Of a stretch of DNA of 64,000 nt, positions 23,789 through 32,489 are shown one piece after another. Position 1 is the stretch's first letter, and the number at the start of each line of letters is the position of its first letter. A program made the position numbers and the translations under genes. Source of the DNA: Microseira wollei NIES-4236 (GTDB taxonomy: Bacteria; Cyanobacteriota; Cyanobacteriia; Cyanobacteriales; Aerosakkonemataceae); contig NZ_BLAY01000017.1 in assembly GCF_020521235.1 (NCBI RefSeq), positions 1 through 64,000 on the forward strand, written 5' to 3'. The notes below the pieces were generated by a model, which was not told the DNA's origin, made no database searches, and saw only the letters and a program-made list of their open reading frames with translations.

Positions 23789-26413
23789 TTAGGATTGAGT
23801 GGTTAGCAATTCAGCAGGTAACCGCTTGAAGGAAAGGCGTTCGTTTTCTACATCGACAAAGATAGTATCTCCATCGTTAAATTCGCCGCGCAAGATTGCT
23901 TTGGCAATTTGGGTTTCCAATTCCCGTTGAATTGCACGCTTTAAGGGACGCGCACCGAAAACGGGGTCGTATCCTACTTCTGCTAAGAAGTCTAAAGCAG
24001 CATCGGCAAGTTTCAAGGAAATCTTGCGATCGCTCAACCTTTTACCCAATCTTTCCACCTGCAATTGCACGATTCGCCGCAATTCTTGCTTTTGCAATCC
24101 GTGGAAGATAATCAACTCATCAATGCGGTTGAGGAATTCCGGACGGAAGTTGTTTCGCAGCGCATCCATTACCCGACTCCGCATTTCTTCATAGCGAGAA
24201 TCATCCCCGGCAATATCCAAAATGTACTGCGATCCGATATTGCTGGTCATGATAATGACGCTATTCTTGAAGTCTACGGTATGTCCTTGAGCGTCGGTAA
24301 CGCGACCGTCGTCAAGTATTTGTAGCAAAACGTTAAATACATCCGGGTGCGCTTTTTCGATTTCATCGAACAGTATCACCGCATAAGGACGACGGCGAAT
24401 TGATTCGGTTAATTGTCCGCCTTCTTCGTATCCAACGTATCCGGGAGGCGCACCAATTAAACGGGAAACCGCATGTTTTTCCATGTACTCGGACATATCA
24501 ATTCGCACTAAAGCTTCTTCGGTGTCGAACATATATGCGGCGAGTGCTTTGGCTAATTCGGTCTTGCCAACGCCCGTGGGGCCGAGGAAAATAAAGCTAG
24601 CAATCGGTCGATTTGGATCGGCTAAACCAGCACGAGAACGCTGAATTGCATCTGCTACTGCGGTGACTGCTTCATCTTGTCCCACGACGCGACGGTGCAA
24701 TTCGTCTTCCAAGTGCAGCAGTTTTTGCATTTCGGATTCGACTAATTTGCTAATCGGTATTCCCGTCCACTTGGAAATAATTTCGGCAATATCTGCTTCG
24801 GTGACTTCTTCCCGCAGCAAGGATTTACCGCTGGTTTGGGTTTGGGCGATTTGGGTTTCAGTTGCTTCTAATCGCCGTTGCAGTTCGATTAACTTGCCGT
24901 ATTTTAATTCAGCGGCGCGGTTGAGGTCGTAGTTGCGTTCTGCTTGTTGAATTTCCAAGTTAACGCGGTCGATCTCTTCCTTAATCGTCTGAATTTGACC
25001 GATCGCGTCTTTTTCAGACTGCCACTGTGCGTTGAGGGTGCGTTGTTCTTCTTTGAGATCCGCGAGTTCTTTTTCCAATCTTTCTAGACGTTCTCTGGAA
25101 CCGCGATCGCTTTCTTTTTGCAAAGATAGCTTTTCCATCTCCAGTTGCAGGATCTTGCGGTCGATTTCGTCGAGTTCTTCCGGTTTGGAAGTAATCTCCA
25201 TCTTTAACCGCGCCGCCGCTTCGTCTACCAAGTCAATCGCTTTGTCGGGGAGGAAGCGATCGCTGATATACCGCGTAGACAATGTAGCTGCTGCTACCAA
25301 GGCACTATCGGAAATTTTCACCCCGTGGTGAACTTCGTAGCGTTCTTTCAACCCGCGCAAGATAGAAATGGTATCTTCCACGCTGGGTTGATCGACGTAA
25401 ACTTGTTGGAAGCGCCGTTCTAGGGCCGCATCTTTTTCCAGATACTTGCGATACTCATCTAAGGTTGTCGCACCAATGCAACGCAACTCGCCTCTCGCCA
25501 ACATGGGTTTGAGCAAGTTACCCGCATCCATTGCACCTTGGGTTGCACCCGCACCGACAACGGTGTGAATTTCGTCAATGAACAGAACGATATTACCGCC
25601 GGATTCGGTAACTTCTTTCAATACCGCTTTCAGACGTTCTTCAAATTCACCTCGATACTTCGCACCCGCAATCAACGCACCCATATCGAGGGCGATTAAT
25701 TTGCGGTCTTTTAAAGATTGGGGAACATCGCCGCTGACGATGCGCTGCGCCAATCCTTCGACGATGGCGGTTTTACCCACACCTGGTTCGCCAATCAGCA
25801 CCGGGTTATTCTTGGTGCGACGAGAGAGGATTTGAATTGTGCGGCGAATTTCGTCATCGCGTCCGATTACCGGATCGAGTTTACCTTCCTTTGCTAGTTG
25901 GGTGAGGTCGCGACCGTATTTTTCTAGCGATTCGTATTTTCCTTCCGGATTTTGATCCGTCACTTTTTGTCCCCCACGGATTTGAGCGATCGTGTTCTTC
26001 AGCTTGGCTTCATCTAGTTTAAATTCTTGCAATAAGCCTTTACCGAACCGATCGTCCTTGGTATACGCCAGCAACAGGTGTTCGATCGAGATAAAATCAT
26101 CGCCATATTCTTTGCGATATTCTTCGGCGCGGTCTAGCAGCGTATCCAGACTGCGACCGAGATAGATCGAGTTAATTGTACCGGAAAGCTTGGGTTGGCG
26201 CTTGATGAAGTCATCTGTGCGATCGCGCAGGCGTTGCACATTTACCCCAGCTTTGTTAAAAATACTGCTAGCCAGCCCTTCTTGTTCCAACAGCGCTTTC
26301 ATCAGGTGTTCGCTTTCCAGCTGTTGCTGCGAGGCAGCTTTAGCCATATCTGGGGTTTTAGCGATCGCTTCCCAAGCTTTTTCGGTAAATTGATTTGGAT
26401 TATTCGGTTGCAT
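23789..26413 (-). CDS. clpB: ClpB disaggregase
   Basis: An 874-residue Hsp100 chaperone. Clp-N domain 1-145; NBD1 Walker A GEPGVGKT at 208-215 with LFIDEIHT; a coiled-coil middle domain about 405-530; NBD2 Walker A GPTGVGKT near 605 with [10 protein letters not shown] and FLNRIDE; a C-terminal small domain with [13 protein letters not shown]. All key motifs are present. It works with DnaK to recover aggregated proteins and is needed for thermotolerance in cyanobacteria. The N-terminus matches heat-inducible ClpB1 types. The start ATG 26413 has GGGGAG upstream. It is the only intact copy; two 3' fragments of clpB lie 4 and 11 kb away on the same strand. Confidence 0.96.
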   Translation of the reverse strand: MQPNNPNQFTEKAWEAIAKTPDMAKAASQQQLESEHLMKALLEQEGLASSIFNKAGVNVQRLRDRTDDFIKRQPKLSGTINSIYLGRSLDTLLDRAEEYRKEYGDDFISIEHLLLAYTKDDRFGKGLLQEFKLDEAKLKNTIAQIRGGQKVTDQNPEGKYESLEKYGRDLTQLAKEGKLDPVIGRDDEIRRTIQILSRRTKNNPVLIGEPGVGKTAIVEGLAQRIVSGDVPQSLKDRKLIALDMGALIAGAKYRGEFEERLKAVLKEVTESGGNIVLFIDEIHTVVGAGATQGAMDAGNLLKPMLARGELRCIGATTLDEYRKYLEKDAALERRFQQVYVDQPSVEDTISILRGLKERYEVHHGVKISDSALVAAATLSTRYISDRFLPDKAIDLVDEAAARLKMEITSKPEELDEIDRKILQLEMEKLSLQKESDRGSRERLERLEKELADLKEEQRTLNAQWQSEKDAIGQIQTIKEEIDRVNLEIQQAERNYDLNRAAELKYGKLIELQRRLEATETQIAQTQTSGKSLLREEVTEADIAEIISKWTGIPISKLVESEMQKLLHLEDELHRRVVGQDEAVTAVADAIQRSRAGLADPNRPIASFIFLGPTGVGKTELAKALAAYMFDTEEALVRIDMSEYMEKHAVSRLIGAPPGYVGYEEGGQLTESIRRRPYAVILFDEIEKAHPDVFNVLLQILDDGRVTDAQGHTVDFKNSVIIMTSNIGSQYILDIAGDDSRYEEMRSRVMDALRNNFRPEFLNRIDELIIFHGLQKQELRRIVQLQVERLGKRLSDRKISLKLADAALDFLAEVGYDPVFGARPLKRAIQRELETQIAKAILRGEFNDGDTIFVDVENERLSFKRLPAELLTTQS

Positions 26414-26767
26414 GGAATAGACTCCCCTTTCTATACGCCATTTTTCTAACTACAGCCATTGTAGGGAACCTGGTGCGATCGCAAGATCGGTGTTCACCCC
26501 TTCTGTAGCGGGTATTACCGTCCGGGTATGGCTAATTGCTAATTGCAAGCTTGCTAATTGGTACAGGACTTACGGTTGGGCGACCTATCACCTTTGTTTC
26601 TGCGTATACCCCTGGTTTCAAAGCGACTATTTTTTATAGAAACCCGGTTTCTTTGTCTCAGTTTTGCGGGTTTCTTTAGATCTCTTGGGCGACCGAGAAA
26701 CCCGGTTTCTGCGTATACCCCTGGTTTCAGGGCGACTATTTTTTATAGAAACCCGGTTTCTTTAGAT
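26414..26767. repeat. Tandem GAAACCCGGTTTC repeat cluster upstream of clpB
   Basis: After a possible clpB promoter (TACAAT on minus near 26457-26462), the region holds two copies of a roughly 60-bp unit (TTTCTGCGTATACCCCTGG.. to GAAACCCGGTTTCTTT) at about 26598-26657 and 26708-26767, plus a GCTAATTGCTAATTGC heptamer stretch near 26530. No gene. Confidence 0.7.
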
Positions 26768-27477
26768 CTACTGATTCTGGAGTGCCTGCTGAAAAGTTTT
26801 GAGCGCATCGACGTGGTTAACCATATTGGTGCAGCGTAACAATAACTCAAGATTTATTCCTGGTAATTCCTCACTTTTATCAATCTTTTCATAGTGCAAT
26901 TCGTTCCCCTCTCCCCGCAGATGATAGACCTCAAGTACGCCATCATCCCAAAACCATACTTCAGGAATCTTTAGCCGTTTGTAGGATGCCAATTTGTTGA
27001 TGCCGCCACTGGTAAAGACGACTTCAATCGCTAAATCGGGACGCGATCGCCCAGGGGCAAGTTTATAGGATTCATCAGCTTCTCGCTTGACAGCGCCAGC
27101 TTCGCTTTCGAGGGTCATCGAACGGGTTGGGGTGAAGTCAAACCCTGCCATTAGCAGGTAAAGTTCCAACAATGCAGCGATCCTTTCTTTATAGCGGATT
27201 GCCAATGAGTGAGGTACAGCCTTCAGGCTTTGTATAGCGGCACCGTTAACGGTGCCGCTATACAAACAAAGGTGTACCTCATACGAGTGCAATCCGCTGT
27301 AACTGTTTGGTGTGTTTCACCTGATATCTGTCTAATCTCCAATATTCCATCCAGAAAAAAGAGTCGGTATCCTGGACGGTCTAGCAATTGCTCAACCGCT
27401 TTGAACTCCCGCCAAGTCAACCCCTCAAATAAGAGGGGTGTTACTTTTTTGGGTTTGGCTAAAGTTGCTATTGTCAT
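26768..27477 (-). pseudogene. Uma2-family gene interrupted by a family A MITE
   Basis: The first part (TIATLAKPKKVTPLLFEGLTW to GETHQTV) runs from 27477 and the rest (ERIAALLELYLLMAGFDFTP to the end FQQALQNQ) to 26768. The 108-bp MITE and one TA copy (110 bases) split the frame. Deleting them gives 600 bases, 199 residues, exactly the length of the intact paralogue at 30103-30702. PD-(D/E)XK residues are RPDLAIEVVFTSGG. As it stands, two truncated products would be made. Confidence 0.93.
27192..27299. mobile_element. Family A MITE inside a Uma2 gene, TA target duplication
   Basis: A 108-bp element with ends TAGCGGATTGC and GCAATCCGCTG, central palindrome GCGGCACCGTTAACGGTGCCGC, and TA at 27190-27191 and 27300-27301. 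The empty site is visible in the paralogue near 30522. Confidence 0.92.
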
Positions 27478-27623
27478 AATCTACCCATTTGCTGATTCGC
27501 AATTTAATGCAAAGTTTACGCTCTACTACTTATAGTATCTCGTCTTGCTTCCCCTTGTCGGGAGCGTCAGTTTATCCGTTCGCGGGTAACAAAATTCCGA
27601 ACCTTCTTTAGCCGAGGGACATT
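27478..27623. repeat. Duplicated flank of the Uma2 gene with histidine-kinase 3' end
   Basis: It matches 30703-30830 nearly base for base: AATTTAATGCAAAGTTTACG.. up to GTTTATCCGTTCGCGGGTAAC. The last part corresponds on minus to the LPANG-stop end of the kinase at 31098, so a block of kinase end plus Uma2 gene was copied. Confidence 0.8.
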
Positions 27624-27626
27624 GAT

Positions 27627-27772
27627 ATCATGTCCGTTGAATTGCCCGTAATAAAAAAACCTCACAGAGTCGTTGCGTAGGGACACGGCATTATAGATAT
27701 CTCCGACAAACAGATAACGTTGATCGTGCCGTGTCCCGGCTGATGATTATGGGTAATCGACCGGACATGATA
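27627..27772. mobile_element. Family B MITE copy, TGA target duplication
   Basis: A 146-bp element TATCATGTCCG...CGGACATGATA with arms GTAGGGACACGGCA / TGCCGTGTCCC, and TGA at 27624-27626 and 27773-27775. The best-preserved member of the family. Confidence 0.9.
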
Positions 27773-27790
27773 TGACCTATTAACCTCCGA

Positions 27791-29833
27791 TTATCGTATC
27801 GGAATTTCGATGGTAAACTTTGTCCGTTCTCCTGGAGTTGAATCGCAGTACAGTTTGCCGTTGTGTTTTGTGGTGACGATCTGATAGCTAATCGAGAGTC
27901 CGAGACCCGTACCTTTGCCGACGGGTTTGGTGGTGAAAAAGGGAGCGAAAATGCGCGATCGCAAGTTTTCTGGAATCCCAATTCCGTTATCAGCGATGAT
28001 AATTTTAATCCGTTCGAGATCGATCGCTTCAGTATGTATCCAAATCCTATGCGGATGAGGCTCGATTGCTGCTAAGCTGCGCCCTTGGTTCGATTGTTCG
28101 ATTGCATCAATCGCATTAGTTAAAAGATGCATAAACACTTGATTAAGTTGTTCCGCATAGCATTCGATTAAAGGTAGATTGCTGTAATCTTTGACTACTT
28201 GAATGGCAGAACGAGTGGGAGTTTCTTGGAGGCGATCGCGCCAACTCAGCAGCGTACTATCAATGCCTTCATGGATATCGACCGCGTACTCAGATTTATC
28301 TAAACGCGAGAAGGTGCGGACCGACCGAATAATTTCCTGAATGCGGGTTGTTCCGACTTGCATCGACTGTAAGATCTTGTCCAAGTCTTCAGTCATAAAT
28401 TCAAGCTCGATCTCTTCAATTCGGGATTGAATGTCTGGAGGGATTGGAGTTACATACTGTTGGTAGGCTTGTAGTAAACCTAATAGATCCTGATAATAAC
28501 TCAAGTTGCTAGTTATCTCTCTGGGAGCGGCTAATGGCTAATGGCTAATGGCGAAATTGGTAAAAATCCAAGATTAGCAATTAGCCATTAGCAATTAGCC
28601 ATTAGCAATTAGCAATTAGCAATTAGCAATTAGCAATTAGCAATTAGCAATTAGCAACTTGCGTTAATAGTTACTGACATGAGATATATTGCCGTGAATA
28701 AAACCGACATGACCACCAATTTCCTGGATAATTCCTATCACTAATTGCCCCAAACTGGACATCTTTTCATTCTGAATCAACTGTAATTGAGTTTTCTGTA
28801 ACTCCTGCAAAGTTTGCTCTAGTTGTTGTAACTTGATTTGAGCTTGTGCTTCACTCGCTTGCAGATTTGTTTGGATGCGATCGCGATCGTTAATCACCTG
28901 ACACAATTCATCATTGACGCACTTTAGCTCGCGATGGGTGTAAGTATAGTCAAGAATTAAGCCAGTTAATGGAACTAGATAGGCAATTATCTTGAGGAAA
29001 TTCGCTATGTTGAAGCAATCGTCAAATAGTGCCGACTCACCAAACGCCATATAAATTTGAGTTGCACTATTCGGGATTGTACTGACAATCAGCGCATGAG
29101 CAAAGAGACTCGGATACTTGCGGTAAAAAAGTGGATAAATAAATATACCCGAAATTGCAAATAACACCAGTGAGATAACATCCCAGGGGCGAGCGATCGC
29201 CCCATGAGAAAACATCGTTTGTGGCAAAGTTTCCTGAAGCGTACAAAAATAGATGACACTGTATACCAGAATGCCAAAGCCAAGGCTGACACCGCTAACC
29301 ATTGCGACACTGCGCTGCCAGCGATCGGGGTTGATTAATAACAATAATCCAACTCCTAACATTGTCAGCAAGGCATTTCCCAGTCGGCATAATGCCCAAG
29401 TAAAGGGAATCAGATCGCTGGTTTCAGATGCTGCATCAATCAAGCGATCGGCAGCTGTGTGAAAGGCATCCATTATCCCCGCACAAAGCAATGTCACACC
29501 GAGAATTGGGGTAATGACATCTCGCTTGATTGTGAAGTGAGAAAATGCCAAGATCGCGGTGAAAATTGTCGCACAAAAAGCGATCCATTCCAAAATTGTC
29601 TGAATAAAACTGCCTGCTAATGTGCGATGCATTGCATCTAGCAATTGGGGCGATCGCATCGTGGGAACTGCGTCCAAATCGAGTCCAAGTTCGATAGCGC
29701 TGAAACTCACGCCCATCCAATTCAGGCAAAAGGGTAAAAGACAAATAACTACAACTGCCCAAATGACAGCACTTGGTAGTTTCGTAGGTTGTGTTTGTTG
29801 CTGCGGGTTTTCGGTTGTAAAACTATTGTTCAT
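27791..29833 (-). pseudogene. Membrane histidine kinase split by a family C MITE
   Basis: The N-terminal frame (28664-29833, 389 residues) has about eight transmembrane helices of MASE-like type (15-290), a coiled coil and a dimerisation helix. It stops at HVSNY. The C-terminal frame (27791-28504) resumes YYQDLLGLLQAYQQ and has the N box [19 protein letters not shown] and [13 protein letters not shown]. Removing the 166-bp MITE and one TAATA copy (171 bases) joins them as a 623-residue kinase. The expected AHEINNP phospho-His motif reads IQEIGGH, so even the joined protein may be unable to autophosphorylate. It overlaps a small upstream frame. Confidence 0.9.
28499..28664. mobile_element. Family C MITE inside a histidine kinase, TAATA target duplication
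   Basis: A 166-bp element, ends ACTCAAGTTGCTAGTTAT and GCTAATTGCTAACTTGCGT-like, interior of GCAATTA/GCTAATG heptamers. TAATA lies at 28494-28498 and 28665-28669. Confidence 0.92.
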
Positions 29834-30083
29834 GGTTTGGCTTTTGCTGGTTCGGTTGGGTTAATAATTCCTCAATTTCTTCAAACCGAAACTGTTCGTA
29901 AAGCTGAATAATCTGCTCGGCAAACTTGCTATATTTTGGCTCAGTTTGCACCAGGTTTTCAAGCTGTTCTAGCAGCCGGGTGAGTTGAGCGTTTTGAGTG
30001 AATTATAGGAGTTGGGCGCTCTCGGCGCTGGAGGGGAAAATTACCTCGCCAGTATCTCCAGTATCTGTTGTAGAAGTTTGCAT
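29823..30083 (-). pseudogene. Small coiled-coil gene upstream of the kinase, with in-frame stop
   Basis: From ATG 30083: MQTSTTDTGDTGEVIFPSSA..QLL, then TAA at 30003-30005, then in the same frame FTQNAQLTRLLEQLENLVQT, FAEQIIQLYEQFRFEEIEELL and a TAG at 29823. The C-terminus overlaps the kinase ATG by 11 nt. One nonsense change has split an 86-codon gene. Function unknown; the acidic helical tail suggests a partner of the kinase. Confidence 0.7.
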
Positions 30084-30102
30084 AGAAACCCGGTTTCTAG
30101 AT

Positions 30103-30702
30103 CTACTGGTTCTGGAGTGACTGCTGAAAGGTTTTGATGGCATCGACGTGGTTAACCATATTGGTGCAGCGTAACAATAACTCAAGATTTATTCCTGGTA
30201 ATTCCTCACTTTTATCGATCTTTTCATAGTGCAATTCGTTCCCCTCTCCCCGCAGATGATAGACCTCAAGTACGCCATCATCCCAAAACCATACTTCAGG
30301 AATCTTTAGCCGTTTGTAGGATGCCAATTTGTTGATGCCGCCACTGGTAAAGACGACTTCAATCGCTAAATCGGGACGCGATCGCCCAGGGGCAAGTTTA
30401 TAGGATTCATCAGCTTCTCGCTTGACAGCGCCAGCTTCGCTTTCCAGCGTCATCGAGCCGGTTGGGGTGAAGTCAAACCCTGCCATTAGCAGGTAAAGTT
30501 CCAACAATGCAGCGAGCCGTTTTTTAACCGTTTCGTGTGTTTCACCTGGCATCTGTCTAATCTCCAATATTCCATCCAGAAAAGAGAGTCGATATCCTGG
30601 ACGGTCTAGCAATTGCTCAACCGCTTTGAACTCCCGCCAAGTCAACCCCTCAAATAAGAGCGGTGTTGATTTTTTGGGTTTGGCTAAAGTTGCTATGGTC
30701 AT
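30103..30702 (-). CDS. Uma2-family nuclease-fold protein
   Basis: A 199-residue DUF820 protein, the intact twin of the broken gene at 26768-27477 (about 95% identical by eye). LTWREFKAVEQLLDRPGYRLSFLDGILEI leads into KRLAALLELYLLMAGFDFTPTGS and RPDLAIEVVFTSGGINKLASYKRLKIPEVWFWDDG (PD..ExV..K nuclease-like core). The high identity shows a recent duplication. It lies directly downstream of a kinase 3' end in both copies. Function of the family is uncertain. Confidence 0.92.
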   Translation of the reverse strand: MTIATLAKPKKSTPLLFEGLTWREFKAVEQLLDRPGYRLSFLDGILEIRQMPGETHETVKKRLAALLELYLLMAGFDFTPTGSMTLESEAGAVKREADESYKLAPGRSRPDLAIEVVFTSGGINKLASYKRLKIPEVWFWDDGVLEVYHLRGEGNELHYEKIDKSEELPGINLELLLRCTNMVNHVDAIKTFQQSLQNQ

Positions 30703-31097
30703 AATATACCCATTCGCTGATTCGCAATTTAATGCAAAGTTTACGCTCTACTACTTATAGTATCTCGTCTTGCTTCCCCTTGTCGGGAGCGTCAGTTTAT
30801 CCGTTTGCGGGCAACAAAATTGTGAAAGTTGTTCCTTTGCCCAGTGTAGAATCGACAGGTTCATCCGTCCCCAGTGTGCTAAAAGTTAAATTGAAATCTT
30901 GAAAGCCTTACTGGAAAAGGATTTTATATTTTCAATCTCTATTTGAAACCGATCCCTTGTCCAGTAAGGCTTTGGCCTATGAAAAATCGTGGCTTTGGAA
31001 CTAGAGATCTACCAAGAAACTTTGGTGATGGCAAGGACCTGCGTAAGTCCTGGCACAGTCACAGATCCATGAGCCAATTTGGCGCACAAACAGGGGT
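30703..31097. other. Intergenic region with kinase 3'-end fragment and inverted repeat
   Basis: 30703-30830 is the twin of 27478-27600. 30800-30880 on minus still encodes a kinase end (TLGKGTTFTI-like) before the LPANG stop. 30902-30915 AAAGCCTTACTGGA and 30960-30973 TCCAGTAAGGCTTT form an inverted repeat with a 44-bp spacer. No intact gene. Confidence 0.65.
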
Positions 31098-32486
31098 TTA
31101 TCCGTTCGCGGGCAACAGGATGGTGAACTTTGTTCCTGCACCTGGTGTAGAATCGACCTCGATGGCTCCTCGATGTTTATCTACTACGATTTGATGTGCG
31201 ATCGCCAATCCCAAACCCGTTCCTTGACCGACACTTTTTGTGGTGAAGAGGCGATCGAATATCTTCGCTTTTACCTCTTCGGGGATACCCATCCCGTTAT
31301 CTTGAATCCGAATGACGACCGCAGATTCTAAAACTTCTGTGCTAATCTGAATGCAAGGCTGAGAAACTTTCCACTTTTCGGCTTTTTCATCGATGGCGTC
31401 AATCGCATTTGCCAGAATATTCATAAACACCTGATTTAACTGTCCCGCAAAACATTTCACTGGAGGGATTTTACCGTAGTTTTTGATGACGGAGATCTCC
31501 GGACGAGTTTCATTTGCCTTGAGGCGATGTTTCAAGATTAAAATTGTGCTGTCTAACCCTTGGTGCAGATTGAAGGATACGGGAGTATCGCTATCGGCAC
31601 GGGAAAAGGTGCGTAAACTGTTGCTGATATTGCAGATCCGATCGATTCCTTCTTGCATAGAACCCACTAATTTGGGTAAGTCTTGCCGGATAAACTCCAG
31701 GTCAATCTCTTCTATCCGATCTTGAATTTCCGGAGCGGAATGGGGATATTTTTCCTGATACATATCGAGCAATTCAAACAGATACTGGATGTAATCCAAA
31801 GCTGGTTGAATGTTACCACTGAGGAAGCCCACTGGATTATTAATTTCGTGGGCAACGCCCGCCACCAAGTTGCCCAAGGCTGACATTTTTTCTCGCTGAA
31901 TGAGTTGCAGTTGAGTCTGTTGCAGTTGCTGATTTTGCTGCTCGATTAGTTTGAGATCTCGGTAGGCACGCAGGACAGAAATAACCGCAGTAATCAATTT
32001 TTGGCGCGTTAACTCTACCTTCAGTTTGTAATCGTTGATATCGTACTTGAGGATAACCGATTCTTCGGGGGCATCCCCCGGTTGCCCCGTGCGTAAAATA
32101 ATCCGCACTTGCCGATTTTGCAATTCTTCCCGAATGTACTGCACCACCAGGAGTCCGGCGTCATTCGTCTCCATGACCACATCCAGCAAAATAAAGGCAA
32201 TGTCAGGATGTTCGACCATCATTTGTTTGGCAGCTTTACCAGAGTAGGCAGATAGGATATTCAATCCTTTGCCTTCAAAGGTAAATCCTTTGAGGGCGAT
32301 CGCCGTGGATTGGTGAATGGCAGGTTCATCATCGACAATCAAGACTTTCCACTCCCCCTCTAGATCAGGGTTTGAGTTGGAAACTTCTGCCACTGCGGAA
32401 TCATCCAGCAACAGCATTTCATCATCTTCTACAAGCATCAGCACCTCATCTGAAATGGTGGTAGTAGGATCGGATAAACTCGACAT
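31098..32486 (-). CDS. Response-regulator/histidine-kinase hybrid
   Basis: A 462-residue soluble protein. A receiver domain occupies about 45-170 (KVLIVDDEPAIHQST, phospho-Asp in FILLDVVMETND near 101, Lys near YKLK). A coiled coil follows, then HisKA with VAGVAHEINNPVGF (His near 218), and HATPase_c with NILANAIDAIDE, DNGMGIPE and GTGLGLAIAHQ. All catalytic motifs are present. The gene starts 3 bp after the stop of the giant kinase upstream, so the two form an operon and the receiver is a likely phosphorylation target of that kinase (inference). Confidence 0.92.
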   Translation of the reverse strand: MSSLSDPTTTISDEVLMLVEDDEMLLLDDSAVAEVSNSNPDLEGEWKVLIVDDEPAIHQSTAIALKGFTFEGKGLNILSAYSGKAAKQMMVEHPDIAFILLDVVMETNDAGLLVVQYIREELQNRQVRIILRTGQPGDAPEESVILKYDINDYKLKVELTRQKLITAVISVLRAYRDLKLIEQQNQQLQQTQLQLIQREKMSALGNLVAGVAHEINNPVGFLSGNIQPALDYIQYLFELLDMYQEKYPHSAPEIQDRIEEIDLEFIRQDLPKLVGSMQEGIDRICNISNSLRTFSRADSDTPVSFNLHQGLDSTILILKHRLKANETRPEISVIKNYGKIPPVKCFAGQLNQVFMNILANAIDAIDEKAEKWKVSQPCIQISTEVLESAVVIRIQDNGMGIPEEVKAKIFDRLFTTKSVGQGTGLGLAIAHQIVVDKHRGAIEVDSTPGAGTKFTILLPANG

Positions 32487-32489
32487 AAC

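Noticed and set aside
27223-27292. Overlapping frames as two Uma2 genes
   Set aside because: Both ends read into the palindromic MITE; the intact twin shows a single gene.
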